Origin: Modicisalibacter ilicicola DSM 19980
GTDB taxonomy: Bacteria > Pseudomonadota > Gammaproteobacteria > Pseudomonadales > Halomonadaceae
Length of the DNA stretch: 64,000 nt
Direction: 5' to 3'
Assembly: GCF_900128925.1 (NCBI RefSeq)
Contig: NZ_FQUJ01000004.1
Location: forward strand, 124,001-188,000
Shown: positions 45,842-55,648 of the stretch, piece by piece
Numbering within the stretch: position 1 is the stretch's first letter
How the letters are laid out: every line of letters begins with the position of its first letter
The notes under the pieces: model-generated
The model's input: only the letters and a program-made list of their open reading frames with translations
Databases searched by the model: none
Told to the model about the DNA's origin: nothing
Position numbers and translations under genes: made by a program

Positions 45842-46810
45842 TCACGCAACGAGCTCGAGCGCGGTATCCAGGGCGCGGTGCTTCAGGTTGGCACCTTGGC
45901 CGAACCACGCGGAATCCAGACGCGTGTCGGTGCTGCGGGCACGCTTCTCGTGATCGACGAACTCCGTCACGGCATTGAGCAGGCCCCAGGCGGTATCTTG
46001 GGCCGTCACCAACTGGGAGCCACGCCCCGCGCCATGATAGAGCCGCAAAAGTTTGTTCAATGTCCGGCTATGGGTGGGCTTGTCCGCATCGCTGGGCGGT
46101 GTATCGGGCGTGCAGAGCACGGCCTGGAAGTAGCGCGTCGCCTCGTCAGGATGGATACGGCGCTCGGCCAAGGCCTTCATGCGCACCATGAAGTCGTCCC
46201 ACTGCGAGACAGAGATACCCAGTTGTCGCTTGACCCGCTGCGGGTCGAACACCGTGCTGTGAGGGACGCGGACCATCTGCGAGGCGCCATCCACGGCCAG
46301 GCTCAGCGTGTTGTTGCAGACTACGCGTACTGTCGTTGGCGTCGCGACCGTAGCCAGCGATCCATCACAGGACGTGGCCAGCAGCAGGTAGCCTTTGATT
46401 TCGTCCCTCCCTTTCAGCGAAGTACTCAGACCACTTCGTGCCAACGCCCAGAACTTGCGCCCACCCTTGAGCACGCCCGCCGTCTCCAGCTCGTAGCCGG
46501 CGTATTCCGTGAGATCTCGGTAAAACTCCAGCACTTCCTGCGGTTGAACGACCTTGTAGCGCTGGGAGACTACCGAGAGCGGCGTTTGGGTATCCGAGCG
46601 GAACAGCACTTTCTGCTCAGGGAAGGAATGGATGCTGCCCAGATGAGACATGGAGTCGGCAATAAAGCGCACCGGGGTTTCCTCGATGTGCCAGTTCATG
46701 CCGGCCTGCTGCTGCCAGACCTCCAGCGGCTGATGCGGTGAGAGCTGTTGCCCCAGACCGTGCCAAGGGGTGTCGCCGACGTAAGCCATTTGTTCGATGA
46801 GATGTGCCAT
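45842..46810 (-). CDS. DUF932/TIGR03299 phage-plasmid protein
   Basis: This 322-aa protein starts MAHLIEQMAYVGDTPWHGLG. It contains ERRIHPDEATRYFQAVL, VVCNNTLSLA near the middle and a C-terminal GSQLVTAQDTAWGLLNAVTE, all characteristic of the DUF932 family on plasmids and phages. ATG 46810 is chosen for the family start; the frame's earlier start at 46924 adds a poor N-terminus. The biochemical role is unknown. Confidence 0.85.
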   Translation of the reverse strand: MAHLIEQMAYVGDTPWHGLGQQLSPHQPLEVWQQQAGMNWHIEETPVRFIADSMSHLGSIHSFPEQKVLFRSDTQTPLSVVSQRYKVVQPQEVLEFYRDLTEYAGYELETAGVLKGGRKFWALARSGLSTSLKGRDEIKGYLLLATSCDGSLATVATPTTVRVVCNNTLSLAVDGASQMVRVPHSTVFDPQRVKRQLGISVSQWDDFMVRMKALAERRIHPDEATRYFQAVLCTPDTPPSDADKPTHSRTLNKLLRLYHGAGRGSQLVTAQDTAWGLLNAVTEFVDHEKRARSTDTRLDSAWFGQGANLKHRALDTALELVA

Positions 46811-46878
46811 GGTGAAACTCCTAAACGTAAAAAAGCCGGCAGAGTGCCGGCAGTTAAGAAGGGGAAAGGGTGACCAGG

Positions 46879-47190
46879 TCAGTCCACTACGCGAAAGGTA
46901 TGGCCACAGCCAAGGCAGAGCCATGGGGTACCCTCGCCGGGCGGAAACAGGTGGAGAAATATCTGATTCCCGGCAGCTGCCCCAGCGATCCCCCCTGATG
47001 CACCGGCAATGACGGCCGCCGCTAGACGGTTAAGAGGGAAGTGCGCTGGGGTCAGCCTTTCGGAGGAGCAGAGCGACACGTAGGCACCCTTGAGGGATCC
47101 GGCCAAAGCACCGGCGGTTATTCCCAGCTTGCGAGCGGTCTCGAGGTTGATCACGCACTGCGAGACACAGCGCGAACAGGGTGGGGGCAT
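46879..47190 (-). CDS. Small Cys-rich protein with glycine-zipper-like core
   Basis: This 103-aa protein starts MPPPCSRCVSQCV and ends near CLGCGHTFRVVD. Two paired-Cys knuckles could bind one zinc ion. The middle is hydrophobic and Gly/Ala-rich (AAAVIAGASGGIAGAAAG), suggesting membrane association. ATG 47190 has an AGGAGAACT site. No family is recognised. Confidence 0.5.
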   Translation of the reverse strand: MPPPCSRCVSQCVINLETARKLGITAGALAGSLKGAYVSLCSSERLTPAHFPLNRLAAAVIAGASGGIAGAAAGNQIFLHLFPPGEGTPWLCLGCGHTFRVVD

Positions 47191-47504
47191 AACAGTTCTC
47201 CTGTGGCGGTGAAACAAGCTTGGGGGGCTCAGCTCACAGGAGTGATATAGACCTTAAAGTTTTTGCGATCGCAACTCTCCCGTTAATAGGAGCTTATATA
47301 TCTATCGTTATGGTAGATAACCCTTTTTATCAGATGGTTGCGTTAACCCCCTAGCCGGGGGAGAGTAATAGCTAGGATGGCCAAACCCACCCTGCTTCGA
47401 CAGGATAAAAATTGGCCAATCGTGCTGCAGACGTCTCCACAGGCTGAATGCATCATAGCTATCATTGCAAATGTTGCAGTTGGAAACTAAAGCTAAGGAG
47501 TCTG
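47191..47504. other. Intergenic control region of the recombination cluster
   Basis: There is no gene here. It should hold the promoter of the minus-strand set and of the plus-strand frame at 47505. Visible marks are ATCTA/TAGAT (around 47301-47322) and CCCCC-TAGCC-GGGGG (47347-47361), both small hairpins. Confidence 0.35.
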
Positions 47505-47801
47505 ATTATGTCTAAGACAAAAGCGGAAAAGGAAAGGTTGGCCAGCCTGGGCTAGGATCTCGTGCTCAGACAGAATTTCAAGGGGCAACTGGCCAGAACA
47601 ACAGGTAATGTTTCCGGTAAAAATCTTGGTAATGCCCTGCAAAAGTAGGAAAGTAATTTAAGGAATGCTAAGAGCAAGGATGCTAGTTTTATTGAGGCGA
47701 TCACGATGGGAAAAATGAGTGAAAAAGTTAGTTCTCCTTCTTATCCTAGATTAGGAGAAGGCTATAGCTTATTGGCTAAAGCTTTACTACTACAGTCGTA
47801 A
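47505..47801 (+). pseudogene. Short frame interrupted by two amber codons
   Basis: A 98-codon frame starts with an AAGGAG site 9 bases before ATG 47505 (MSKTKAEKERLASLG). It is interrupted by TAG at codon 16 and at codon 47, and stays otherwise open to TAA 47801, with plausible helical segments between (DLVLRQNFKGQLARTTGN, ESNLRNAKSKDASFIEA). The last codons reach the edge of the IS701-like element. It is probably a truncated pseudogene; amber recoding is the less likely alternative. Confidence 0.4.
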
Positions 47802-47810
47802 ATAATCATC

Positions 47811-48868
47811 GAGGACAAGGTGATGATGCTGCCTCTTGTCCGCTGGCGCCTTACCCAGTGATAGTACTGGGCGACACGTTGGTGAAGCCTTCGCCAACGA
47901 GACCAGTGCAGCGCATCTTCCAGCCGTCTTCGTCGCTGGGCAACGGGGGTGAGGCACAGCCATCGCCGCATTTCGGCCAGAGAGAGAACGACCGGCCTTG
48001 CCTACCCAGGCTCAGCAACAGGCTTTTTTCAGCTGGCGCCGGCGCAACGTGACCAGCAGGGCATAGGCCGCCATCACCAGCGTGATATGGCGATACCAGC
48101 CTCGCCAGGTCCGTACCGCATATTGATCCAGCCCCAGTTGCGATTTGCTTTCCTGGAAACAGCGCTCGATATTCCACCGGGCCCCGGCCGCCAGGGCGAG
48201 GTCGTCGAGTGACGTACCGCAGGGCGCGAAGGTGAAGTACGCTGTCATTTCCTGTCCGGTGTCCAGGGAACGACGGACCAGCATCTCCGGGCCAACCCTG
48301 TCTTGGGCTTATGGCTAACGTCCTCCGGGATGCCCGCCTGGCGGCAGCGTTCACGATCCTCCACCCAATCCCGGGGCAGGAACAGAGCGCGATCCATCAG
48401 TCCCTGTCCCCAGCAGGTGGCATAGCCGAGGAGCACGCCAATCTGGCAATTCTCGATCCGGCCGGCGGTCCCGCTGTACTGGAGCTTGACGCCCGCCGAA
48501 TGTTGGCCCTTCTTGAGGAACCCCGTCTCATCCACTACCAGCGCCCCGTTGTCGTCGCGCGGGGTCTCGTAGACACGCTGTCGCACAGCATCGCGCACGC
48601 CGTCCTCATCCCAGCGAGCCCGGTTGATCAGATGCTGGAAGCCGTAGGGGCGCGCGTCACCCTGATGTTCCGCCAGTTGCCAGCTGTTGCGTCGCTCGAC
48701 TTCGCCCAGCAGCCCCCGCAAGTAGGCCCCGAGTCGCTCTCGGGCCTCGGTCCTTTTGACGTAACCGCCCAACCCTGTCAGCCATGAGGATAACGCCGAT
48801 TCCCAATCACGGGTCTGCTTACGCAAGTTCTCAAGGGTCAGTCGTTCAGCATCGTGCACCTCGCTCAC
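47811..48868 (-). mobile_element. IS701-like insertion sequence, decayed
   Basis: The transposase reads from 48868 with RNSWQLAEHQGDARPYGFQH and ALVVDETGFLKKGQHSAG (first catalytic Asp), then GRIENCQIGVLLGYA. After DVSHKPKTGLARR the frame is lost, and the match resumes at MLVRRSLDTGQEM, so roughly 120 residues are missing. GARWNIERCFQESKSQLGLD carries the last catalytic Glu. A further frameshift precedes the C-terminal VAQYYHWVRRQ. Imperfect terminal repeats seem to lie near 47788-47805 and 48897-48916. It is not functional. Confidence 0.75.
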
Positions 48869-48921
48869 TCACGGGCCGCAGTCAACGAGGTATAGCTTCT
48901 AACTACAACTGCAGTATTACA

Positions 48922-49700
48922 GTGCCTTTCAAAACCTTGAAAGCAGCCTCAGCCATTCCTAGATTTTCGGTATGGCTAAAAAGATCGTATCCGATGAACT
49001 CTGGTCCATTGTCGAGCCGTTGCTGCCACCACCGAAGCCAAGCCGTGTGGCGGACGGCCGCCCATCTCCAACCGCGACCCCCTGACAGGCATCCTATTCG
49101 TCCTGCGCTCAGGCATCCCTTGGGAGATGCTGCCCCAGGAGATGGGCTGCGGCTCAGGTGTCACCTGTTGGCGTCGCTTGCGCGACTGGCAGGAGGCAGG
49201 TGTCTAGGAGCGTCTACACCAGACGTTACTGGAACATCTCCAGCATGACGATCGAGGGCGGAATCAGGATGCCCAGCGTACCGGCGTTGGCGATCGCCAG
49301 GGCGTCCCGTTGGCCATCCTGCTGTCGGGTGCCAACATGCATGACAGCGTACCTTTGACGGCCTTGATCGATAGCGTGCAGCCAGTGTCATCAGGCCGAC
49401 CAGGGCGGCCTCGCTGCCGCCCTCGAAAGCCTTATGCAGACAAAGCTTATGATCACCGGCGCTGCCGCCAGTCATATCGGGCTCGCGGAATCCAGCCTCG
49501 TATCGCTCGTCGGGGCGTGGAAGATGGTCAACGACTCGGACGCCACCGTTGGGTTGTCGAGCGAACCTTTGCTTGGCTGGGGCGGATGAGGCGATTAGCG
49601 ATACGCTATGAGCGCCGTGCCGATATTCATTATGCCTTCACGTTGCTGGGGTGCTCACTGATCTGTTTGAACAAGCTTCGAGGCAGGTTTTGAAAGGCAC
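48922..49700 (+). mobile_element. IS5-family (IS427-like) element bounded by 16-bp inverted repeats
   Basis: GTGCCTTTCAAAACCT (48922-48937) is the exact reverse complement of AGGTTTTGAAAGGCAC (49685-49700). The 779-bp interval contains the transposase remnant at 48972-49693. No convincing target duplication is visible, which fits an old, rearranged copy. It abuts the IS701-like element. Confidence 0.75.
48972..49693 (+). pseudogene. IS5-family transposase, frameshifted and internally deleted
   Basis: It begins MAKKIVSDELWSIVEPLLPP. One frameshift occurs at about 49,065, then RSGIPWEMLPQEMGCGSGVT, then TAG in V-stop-ERLHQTLLEHLQHDD. The segment with the first catalytic Asp (usually in WSRASLDS) is missing. 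The match then continues as GVPLAILLSGANMHDS, KPYADKAYDHRRCRQSY, RLGRHRWVVERTFAWLGRMR and ends at 49693. The size and order fit the IS427 group of IS5. It cannot make an active transposase. Confidence 0.75.
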
Positions 49701-49752
49701 ACTAAATGTCCGCAGGGACAAGACATTGGAGAGCGATGACCTGATCGATTGC

Positions 49753-51435
49753 CTACATATTAGGATAGTTCGGACCACCGCCCCCTTCCGGCGCTACCCA
49801 CTCGATATTCTGTGCCGGGTCCTTGATGTCGCAGGTCTTGCAGTGGATGCAGTTCTGAAAGTTGATCTGGAACTTCGGCTGGCCGTCATCGCCTTCGATC
49901 ACCTCGTAGACACCGACCGGACAATAGCGCTGAGCGGGCTCGTCGAACGTCGGCAGATTGTCACGAATCGGGACGGCAGGGTCCTTGAGTCGAAGGTGGC
50001 TTGGCTGATCCTCTTCATGGTTGGTGTTGGAGAGGAACACCGAGGAGGGCTTGTCGAAGGACAGCTTACCATCGGGCTTGGGATAGTCGATCTTGCGGCC
50101 CTGGGCGGCCTGTTCCAGCTTGGCATGGTCGGGGGTCGTGTCATGAACTGCCGGCAGCTTGCCACCCAGCCATTGATCGATGAAGTTGTAGGCCCCTCCC
50201 ATCACTGTGCCGTACTTATGAATCGCGGGGCCGAAGTTGGCGGCCTCGCGCAGTTCGCGATAGGCCCAGCTTCGTTCCCAGCGAGTGGTAAAGGAGGTGA
50301 GCTCCTGGCCACCTTCATCGCCGCCCTGGATGGCCTCGAATACCGTCTCTGCCGCGACTAGACCTGACTTCATGGCCGTATGCAGCCCTTTGATCTTGGC
50401 GAAATTGAGTGTGCCTGCATCGCAGCCGATCAACAGGCCACCCGGGAACGTCATCTTTGGCAAGCAGTTGATGCCCCCCTTGGTGATGGCCCGCGCTCCA
50501 TAAGCCACGCGGGAGCCGCCCTCGAGATACTGCTTGAGCAGCGGATGATGCTTCAGGCGCTGAAACTCGTCGAAGGGCGACAGGTAAGGGTTGGAATAGG
50601 CAAGATCGACGATCAGCCCGACCATCACCTGCTGGTTCTCGCCGTGATAGAGGAAGAAGCCGCCGTGGGTCTCCTTATCCAACGGCCAGCCGGAGCCGTG
50701 CAGGACTAGGCCGGGCTCATGCCGCTCAGCAGGGACGTCCCAGAGCTCCTTGAAGCCGATGGCGTAGTGCTGCGGGTCACGCCCCTTGGCCAGGTCGAAG
50801 CGTTCGATGAGACGTTTGCCGAGATGGCCGCGAGCGCCTTCGGCGAACAGGGTGTACTTGGCGCGCAGTTCCATGCCGGGCATGTAGCCATCCTTGGGCT
50901 CGCCATCGGCGCCGACGCCCATGTCGCCGGTGATGATGCCGCGTACCGTACCGCCTTCATCGTACAGGACCTCCTGGGCAGCGAAGCCGGGGAAAGTCTC
51001 GACGCCGAGTTCCTCGGCCTGCTCGCCCAGCCAGCGACACAGGTTACCGGCGCTGATCACGTAATTCCGTCCGCTTTCGGCCCCGGGGGTGCCGACGTTA
51101 TGCATGGTCTTGGGTACCAAGGCATTGGGCAGCTTGCGCGCGGAGCTGTCGTCCTTGAGAAGGTAGACCTCGTCGCGTATCGCTGGCGTGTTCAAGGGAG
51201 CGCCGCGTTCGGCCCAGTCCGGGAATAGCTCATCGAGGGCACGCGGCTCGAAGATGGCACCGGAAAGGATGTGCGCGCCGACTTCGGAGCCTTTTTCGAC
51301 CACACAGACGCTGAGTTCGCGCTCGGCCTCATTGGCTTGCTGCATCAGACGGCAAGCGGCGGCCAAGCCGCTGGGGCCGGCACCGACGATGACCACATCG
51401 AAGTCCATGTGTTCGCGTTCCACCTGCTCTGCCAT
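49753..51435 (-). CDS. Electron-transfer flavoprotein-ubiquinone oxidoreductase
   Basis: In this 560-aa protein the FAD-binding Rossmann start is DFDVVIVGAGPSGLAAACRL. A central GINCLPKMTFPGGLLIGCDA and a C-terminal 4Fe-4S cluster region (CPVGVYEVIEG near 515, then CIHCKTCDIKDPAQNIEW) are diagnostic of ETF-QO. It sits on the inner membrane face and passes electrons from ETF to ubiquinone. It is the last gene of the nine-gene catabolic operon, 26 bases after etfA. The presence of all three ETF genes next to an acyl-CoA dehydrogenase suggests dedicated electron flow. Confidence 0.95.
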   Translation of the reverse strand: MAEQVEREHMDFDVVIVGAGPSGLAAACRLMQQANEAERELSVCVVEKGSEVGAHILSGAIFEPRALDELFPDWAERGAPLNTPAIRDEVYLLKDDSSARKLPNALVPKTMHNVGTPGAESGRNYVISAGNLCRWLGEQAEELGVETFPGFAAQEVLYDEGGTVRGIITGDMGVGADGEPKDGYMPGMELRAKYTLFAEGARGHLGKRLIERFDLAKGRDPQHYAIGFKELWDVPAERHEPGLVLHGSGWPLDKETHGGFFLYHGENQQVMVGLIVDLAYSNPYLSPFDEFQRLKHHPLLKQYLEGGSRVAYGARAITKGGINCLPKMTFPGGLLIGCDAGTLNFAKIKGLHTAMKSGLVAAETVFEAIQGGDEGGQELTSFTTRWERSWAYRELREAANFGPAIHKYGTVMGGAYNFIDQWLGGKLPAVHDTTPDHAKLEQAAQGRKIDYPKPDGKLSFDKPSSVFLSNTNHEEDQPSHLRLKDPAVPIRDNLPTFDEPAQRYCPVGVYEVIEGDDGQPKFQINFQNCIHCKTCDIKDPAQNIEWVAPEGGGGPNYPNM

Positions 51436-51461
51436 AGTCTGTTTACCTTCTTGTTTTATCG

Positions 51462-52388
51462 TTAAAATTTGCCTTCTAGTTCCGGCAAGACCTGGAACAG
51501 GTCGCCAACGAGACCATAATCCGCGACCTGGAAGATCGGCGCCTCCTCGTCCTTGTTGATCGCCACGATTACCTTGGAGTCCTTCATCCCCGCCAGGTGC
51601 TGAATAGCCCCGCTGATGCCCACGGCGATGTACAGCTCCGGGGCAACGATCTTGCCGGTCTGGCCGACCTGCATGTCGTTGGGCACGAAGCCGGCGTCCA
51701 CCGCCGCACGCGACGCACCGATTGCTGCGCCCAGCTTGTCGGCAATCCCGTCGAGCAGCTTGAAGTTCTCGCCATTGCCCATGCCTCGTCCGCCGGAAAT
51801 AACCACCCGTGCTGCGGAGAGTTCAGGGCGCTCGCTCTGCTCGAGCCGTTCGTCGACGAAGCTCGACAGGGCGTTGTCGATCACGGCATCAACAGCCTCG
51901 ATCGTGGCACTTCCCGTCTCGCCTGCCGCATCGAAGGCCGTGCCGCGTACGGTAATGACCTTGAGCGGATCGGCGCTCTGCACGGTGGCGATGGCGTTGC
52001 CGGCATAGATCGGGCGCTTGAAGGTATCGGCGCTCACCACATCGAGGATATCGGAGATGGCAGCCACGTCCTTGAGCGCGGCCAGCCGCGGCAGCACGTT
52101 CTTGCCGGTCGTGGACGAACTGGCCAGCACGTGGCTGTAGTCGTCGGCCAGGACGACCAGCAGGTCGGCCAGCGGCTCGGCGAGCTGGTGAGCGTAGACG
52201 GGATTATCGGCCACGCGTACCCGGGCCACGCCGTCGAGCTTCGCCGCCTGTTCGGCCACGCCCTGCACGTCCTGGCCGGCAATCAGGATATCGATGTCAC
52301 CACCAATCTGTTGGGCCGCCGTCACCACATGGGCGGTGGCGCTGGCCAGATGGCCGTCGTGGTGGTCGGCAAGGATCAGGATGCTCAT
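51462..52388 (-). CDS. etfA: Electron-transfer flavoprotein alpha subunit
   Basis: In this 308-aa protein the N-terminal domain ([20 protein letters not shown]) is followed by the FAD domain: [39 protein letters not shown] and [18 protein letters not shown]. These are the fingerprints of EtfA. It overlaps etfB by 4 bases (ATGA), and it forms the soluble heterodimer that collects electrons from acyl-CoA dehydrogenases. Confidence 0.96.
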   Translation of the reverse strand: MSILILADHHDGHLASATAHVVTAAQQIGGDIDILIAGQDVQGVAEQAAKLDGVARVRVADNPVYAHQLAEPLADLLVVLADDYSHVLASSSTTGKNVLPRLAALKDVAAISDILDVVSADTFKRPIYAGNAIATVQSADPLKVITVRGTAFDAAGETGSATIEAVDAVIDNALSSFVDERLEQSERPELSAARVVISGGRGMGNGENFKLLDGIADKLGAAIGASRAAVDAGFVPNDMQVGQTGKIVAPELYIAVGISGAIQHLAGMKDSKVIVAINKDEEAPIFQVADYGLVGDLFQVLPELEGKF

Positions 52389-53137
52389 GAGATCACCTTG
52401 GCTTCGTTCTTGAGTTTGTCGAGCAGCTCGTCCACCGAGCCCACCTTGATGCCGCCCTTGCGCTCGGCCGGGGCCTCGGCCTGCAGCAGGCTGACCTTCG
52501 AGGCGATGTCGACGCCGAGTTCCTCGGGGGTCTTGGTGTCGAGCGGTTTCTTCTTGGCCTTCATGATATCGGGCAGCTTGGCGTAGCGCGGCTCATTGAG
52601 GCGCAGGTCGGTGGTGACCACAGCGGGTAGCTTGAGCGCGACGGTCTGCAGGCCACCGTCGATCTCGCGGGTCACATCGACCGTGCCATCCTTCACATCG
52701 ACCTTCGAGGCGAAGGTACCCTGCCCCCAGCCGGTCAGTGCGGCAAGCATCTGCCCGGTCTGGTTGTTGTCGGTGTCGATGGCCTGCTTGCCGAGGATAA
52801 CCAGTTGTGGCTGCTCCTCGTCGGCAACGCGCTTGAGCAGCTTGGCCACGGCCAGCGACTCGACGCGCTCGTCAGTGGCGACGTGGATGGCACGGTCGGC
52901 GCCCAGCGCCAGCGCGGTGCGCAACTGCTCCTGGGCGGCCTTGGGCCCGACCGTCACCGCCACAATCTCGCTGGCAATGCCCTTTTCCTTGAGCCGCACC
53001 GCCTCTTCCACGGCAATCTCGCAGAACGGGTTCATGGCCATCTTGACATTGGTGAGGTCGACGTCGGAATGATCCGCCTTGACGCGGATCTTGACGTTGT
53101 AGTCGATGACGCGTTTGACCGCGACGAGTACTTTCAT
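52385..53137 (-). CDS. etfB: Electron-transfer flavoprotein beta subunit
   Basis: This 250-aa protein begins [20 protein letters not shown], with [39 protein letters not shown] and a C-terminal GKQAID-type AMP site, all usual for EtfB. It starts 42 bases after the thioesterase gene, with no terminator in between, so it is probably read from the same operon as the CoA-ester enzymes. Confidence 0.96.
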   Translation of the reverse strand: MKVLVAVKRVIDYNVKIRVKADHSDVDLTNVKMAMNPFCEIAVEEAVRLKEKGIASEIVAVTVGPKAAQEQLRTALALGADRAIHVATDERVESLAVAKLLKRVADEEQPQLVILGKQAIDTDNNQTGQMLAALTGWGQGTFASKVDVKDGTVDVTREIDGGLQTVALKLPAVVTTDLRLNEPRYAKLPDIMKAKKKPLDTKTPEELGVDIASKVSLLQAEAPAERKGGIKVGSVDELLDKLKNEAKVIS

Positions 53138-53179
53138 GGCGTCCTCGTAGTGCTTTAGCTGTATTGTGCGATTATTGGT

Positions 53180-53608
53180 TCAGCGAGCTTCACTGGGATA
53201 CTGACGACGGAAGCTCCCGGAGGCGGTTGCTATGACGGCATTATTTGCATAGTCAATTAATTCTGCTTCGGCAAAGAAGATGCGCCGCCCACCGCCCGTA
53301 CGCCGCCCCTGGGCGACCAGGCGTCCTCGGCTGGCCTTGGCCATGTAGTGCACGGTCAGCGAGATCGTGGCCGCCCTGATACCTGAGTCATCGTTTGCAA
53401 GACAGAAACCGCTATAGCCGCACGCCACGTCCAGCAGTGTGGCGATGATGCCGCCATGCAGTGACCCTTGCGTGTTGAGGTGCTGCGGCTCGATATCCAA
53501 GCCCCATTCGCATCGGTCCGTCGTCCATTCGGTCAGGCGTGCCCCGATCAGGTTGATGAAGGGGTTGTCGAGTGCAGCGGCGTCCTGCGCCTTGAGTCGT
53601 TCGGTCAT
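53180..53608 (-). CDS. PaaI-type hotdog thioesterase
   Basis: This 142-aa protein has the hotdog helix LNTQGSLHGGIIATLLDVAC near residue 44, the HGG...D signature of PaaI/4HBT thioesterases, then ATISLTVHYMAKASRG. It probably clears or recycles acyl-CoA intermediates of the operon's pathway. It overlaps the lyase gene by 4 bases. Confidence 0.85.
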   Translation of the reverse strand: MTERLKAQDAAALDNPFINLIGARLTEWTTDRCEWGLDIEPQHLNTQGSLHGGIIATLLDVACGYSGFCLANDDSGIRAATISLTVHYMAKASRGRLVAQGRRTGGGRRIFFAEAELIDYANNAVIATASGSFRRQYPSEAR

Positions 53609-54432
53609 GATTCACACGCCTTGTGCCTGGCGAGAATGGCCTGAGCGCGTGCGATAACCGGCGCATCAACCATCTGACCATCGACGCTGAACGCGCCTTC
53701 CTGCCGGGTCGCGCCTTCGACAACCTTGCTGGCCCAGGCCACGTCGGCCTCGCTGGGAGAAAACGCCTGGTTGACGGATGACAGTTGCCGAGGGTGGATG
53801 CACAGCATCCCGGCGAATCCCATCTCCCGGGCACGAGTGGCCGCCTGCGCTACGGCATCCGTATTATCGATAGTCGGATGCGGACTCTCGATCGGTGGGG
53901 CCAAGCCCGCCGCACGCGAATAGACCACAAGCTGGTAACGGCCCTGGTCGAGGATCTGCCCGGCACCCGGAGTGCCGGGCGCAAGCCCCAGCTCGGCGCT
54001 CATGTCCAGCGCCCCGAAGCTCAGCCGCTCGACCCCCGCCACGAAGACTAGGCTGGGCAGTGCCAGCAAGCCCCGTGCCGTTTCGATCAATGGCCATAAC
54101 GGCTTGCCGCAGGCGGCAGCCTTCTCCAGGGCCTGGCAGGACTCTACCTTGGGCACAACCAGATGCGTGATGGCCGCATGCCGTGCGCCCAGCGCCAAGT
54201 CAGCTTCGTAGTGCCGGGTTCCGGGCGCATTGATCCGGACCATGAACCTGGCCTGAGGATGATGCTCCAGGAATGCATCGAGCACCTCCCGCGCGCGAGC
54301 CTTGTCGCTTTCGGCAACGGCGTCCTCTAGGTCGACGATGACGGCATCCGCCGCACTGGCCAAGGCTTTGGCGATGCGCTCTGGCCGGGTGGCCGGAACG
54401 AACAGAATGGAGCGCAGGGCATCCGGGTTCAT
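53605..54432 (-). CDS. HpcH/HpaI-CitE-like CoA-ester lyase
   Basis: This 275-aa protein has the TIM-barrel landmarks of citrate/malyl/citramalyl-CoA lyases: RSILFVPATRPERIAKAL, ADAVIVDLEDAV (metal-site Glu/Asp), FMVRINAPGTRHYEADL and LWPLIETARGLLALPS. It should split a hydroxyacyl-CoA such as citramalyl-CoA into acetyl-CoA and pyruvate or a similar keto acid; the exact substrate is inference. There is a 10-base gap from the CoA-transferase gene. Confidence 0.85.
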   Translation of the reverse strand: MNPDALRSILFVPATRPERIAKALASAADAVIVDLEDAVAESDKARAREVLDAFLEHHPQARFMVRINAPGTRHYEADLALGARHAAITHLVVPKVESCQALEKAAACGKPLWPLIETARGLLALPSLVFVAGVERLSFGALDMSAELGLAPGTPGAGQILDQGRYQLVVYSRAAGLAPPIESPHPTIDNTDAVAQAATRAREMGFAGMLCIHPRQLSSVNQAFSPSEADVAWASKVVEGATRQEGAFSVDGQMVDAPVIARAQAILARHKACES

Positions 54433-54442
54433 AGTGGCTCCA

Positions 54443-55648
54443 TCAGATGACGCGGTGGTCTTTCAGGCGGTGGATATCATCGCGCGCATACCCCAGCTCG
54501 GTAAGAATGCGCTCGCTGTGCTCACCCAATGCGGGAACGGGCTCCATCTGCGGGGCAAAGGTACTGTTGCGCCCCGGCGGCAGTAGGGCCGGGATCTCGC
54601 CGGCGGGGCTGCCGACGCTCGCCCAGCGCTGGCGTGCCTTGAGTTGTGGATGCGCCCAGACGCCGTGCATGTCGTTGACGTGGGCATTGGCAATCTGCGC
54701 CTCATCGAGCCGGGCCAGTACATCGTCCGCCGTCATGTCGGCAAACGCCTGTACGATGAGTGAGCGCAGCTCGTCGCGGTGGGCGGAGCGCCGAGCATTG
54801 GCGGAGAAACGCTCGTCCCCGGCCAGTTCGGGCTGCTGCAGGACCTTCTCGCAGAACACCTGCCACTCGCGCTCGTTCTGTAGTCCCAGCATGACGGTCT
54901 GGCCATCGCCGGTGGGAAACGGGCCGTAAGGGTAGATGGTGGCATGCGAGGCGCCCGCCCGTGGCGGCGGCTCGGCGCCTTCAAAGGCGTAGTACATGGG
55001 ATAGCCCATCCACTCGACCAGGCTTTCCAGCATCGATACGTCGATGTGACTACCGGTGCCGGTACGCTCGCGCAGCAACAGGGCGGAGAGAATGTTACTG
55101 TAGGCGTACATGCCCGCAGCGATATCGGCGATCGAGCAGCCTGCCTTGGCCATGCCCTCCGGCCCCGGGGTACCGGTCGTCGACAGGAAGCCACCCTCGC
55201 TCTGGATCAGCAGGTCGTAGGCCTTCTTGGTGTGGTAGGGACCGTCCTCGCCGTAGCCCGAGATGTCACAGACGATCAGGCGCGGAAAGTCCGCATGTAA
55301 CGCCTCAAAGGACAGGCCCAGCCGGGCCGCGGCGCCTGGCGCCAGGTTCTGCACCAGCACGTCGGCCTGCGCCAGCAGGCTGTTCAAGATATCCCAGGCT
55401 TCACCGTTCTTGACGTCGAGCGTCAGGCTCTCCTTGGAGCGGTTGGTCCACACGAAGTGGGAGGACAGGCCATGGACCCGTTCATCGTAGCCGCGGGCGA
55501 AGTCGCCGACGCCGGGGCGCTCGACCTTGATGACCCGCGCGCCCATGTCAGCCAATTGCCGGGTGCAGAAGGGCGCGGCGATGGCATGCTCCAGGCTGAC
55601 CACGGTAATGCCATCCAAGGGGCGTTGGGGCGTAGCTAGTGCGTTCAT
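54443..55648 (-). CDS. Family III (CaiB/BaiF) CoA-transferase
   Basis: In this 401-aa protein the start (PLDGITVVSLEHAIAAPFCT, then MGARVIKVERPGVGDFAR) and the SHIDVSMLESLVEWM motif, with the catalytic Asp, are those of class III CoA-transferases. It probably activates the imported acid by moving CoA from a donor such as succinyl-CoA or acetyl-CoA; close relatives act on itaconate, mesaconate and citramalate. It overlaps mmgE/prpD by 4 bases. Confidence 0.88.
   Translation of the reverse strand: MNALATPQRPLDGITVVSLEHAIAAPFCTRQLADMGARVIKVERPGVGDFARGYDERVHGLSSHFVWTNRSKESLTLDVKNGEAWDILNSLLAQADVLVQNLAPGAAARLGLSFEALHADFPRLIVCDISGYGEDGPYHTKKAYDLLIQSEGGFLSTTGTPGPEGMAKAGCSIADIAAGMYAYSNILSALLLRERTGTGSHIDVSMLESLVEWMGYPMYYAFEGAEPPPRAGASHATIYPYGPFPTGDGQTVMLGLQNEREWQVFCEKVLQQPELAGDERFSANARRSAHRDELRSLIVQAFADMTADDVLARLDEAQIANAHVNDMHGVWAHPQLKARQRWASVGSPAGEIPALLPPGRNSTFAPQMEPVPALGEHSERILTELGYARDDIHRLKDHRVI

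Noticed and set aside
47788-48916. Clear target duplication for the IS701-like element
   Set aside because: The ends show only imperfect inverted similarity and no convincing duplication.
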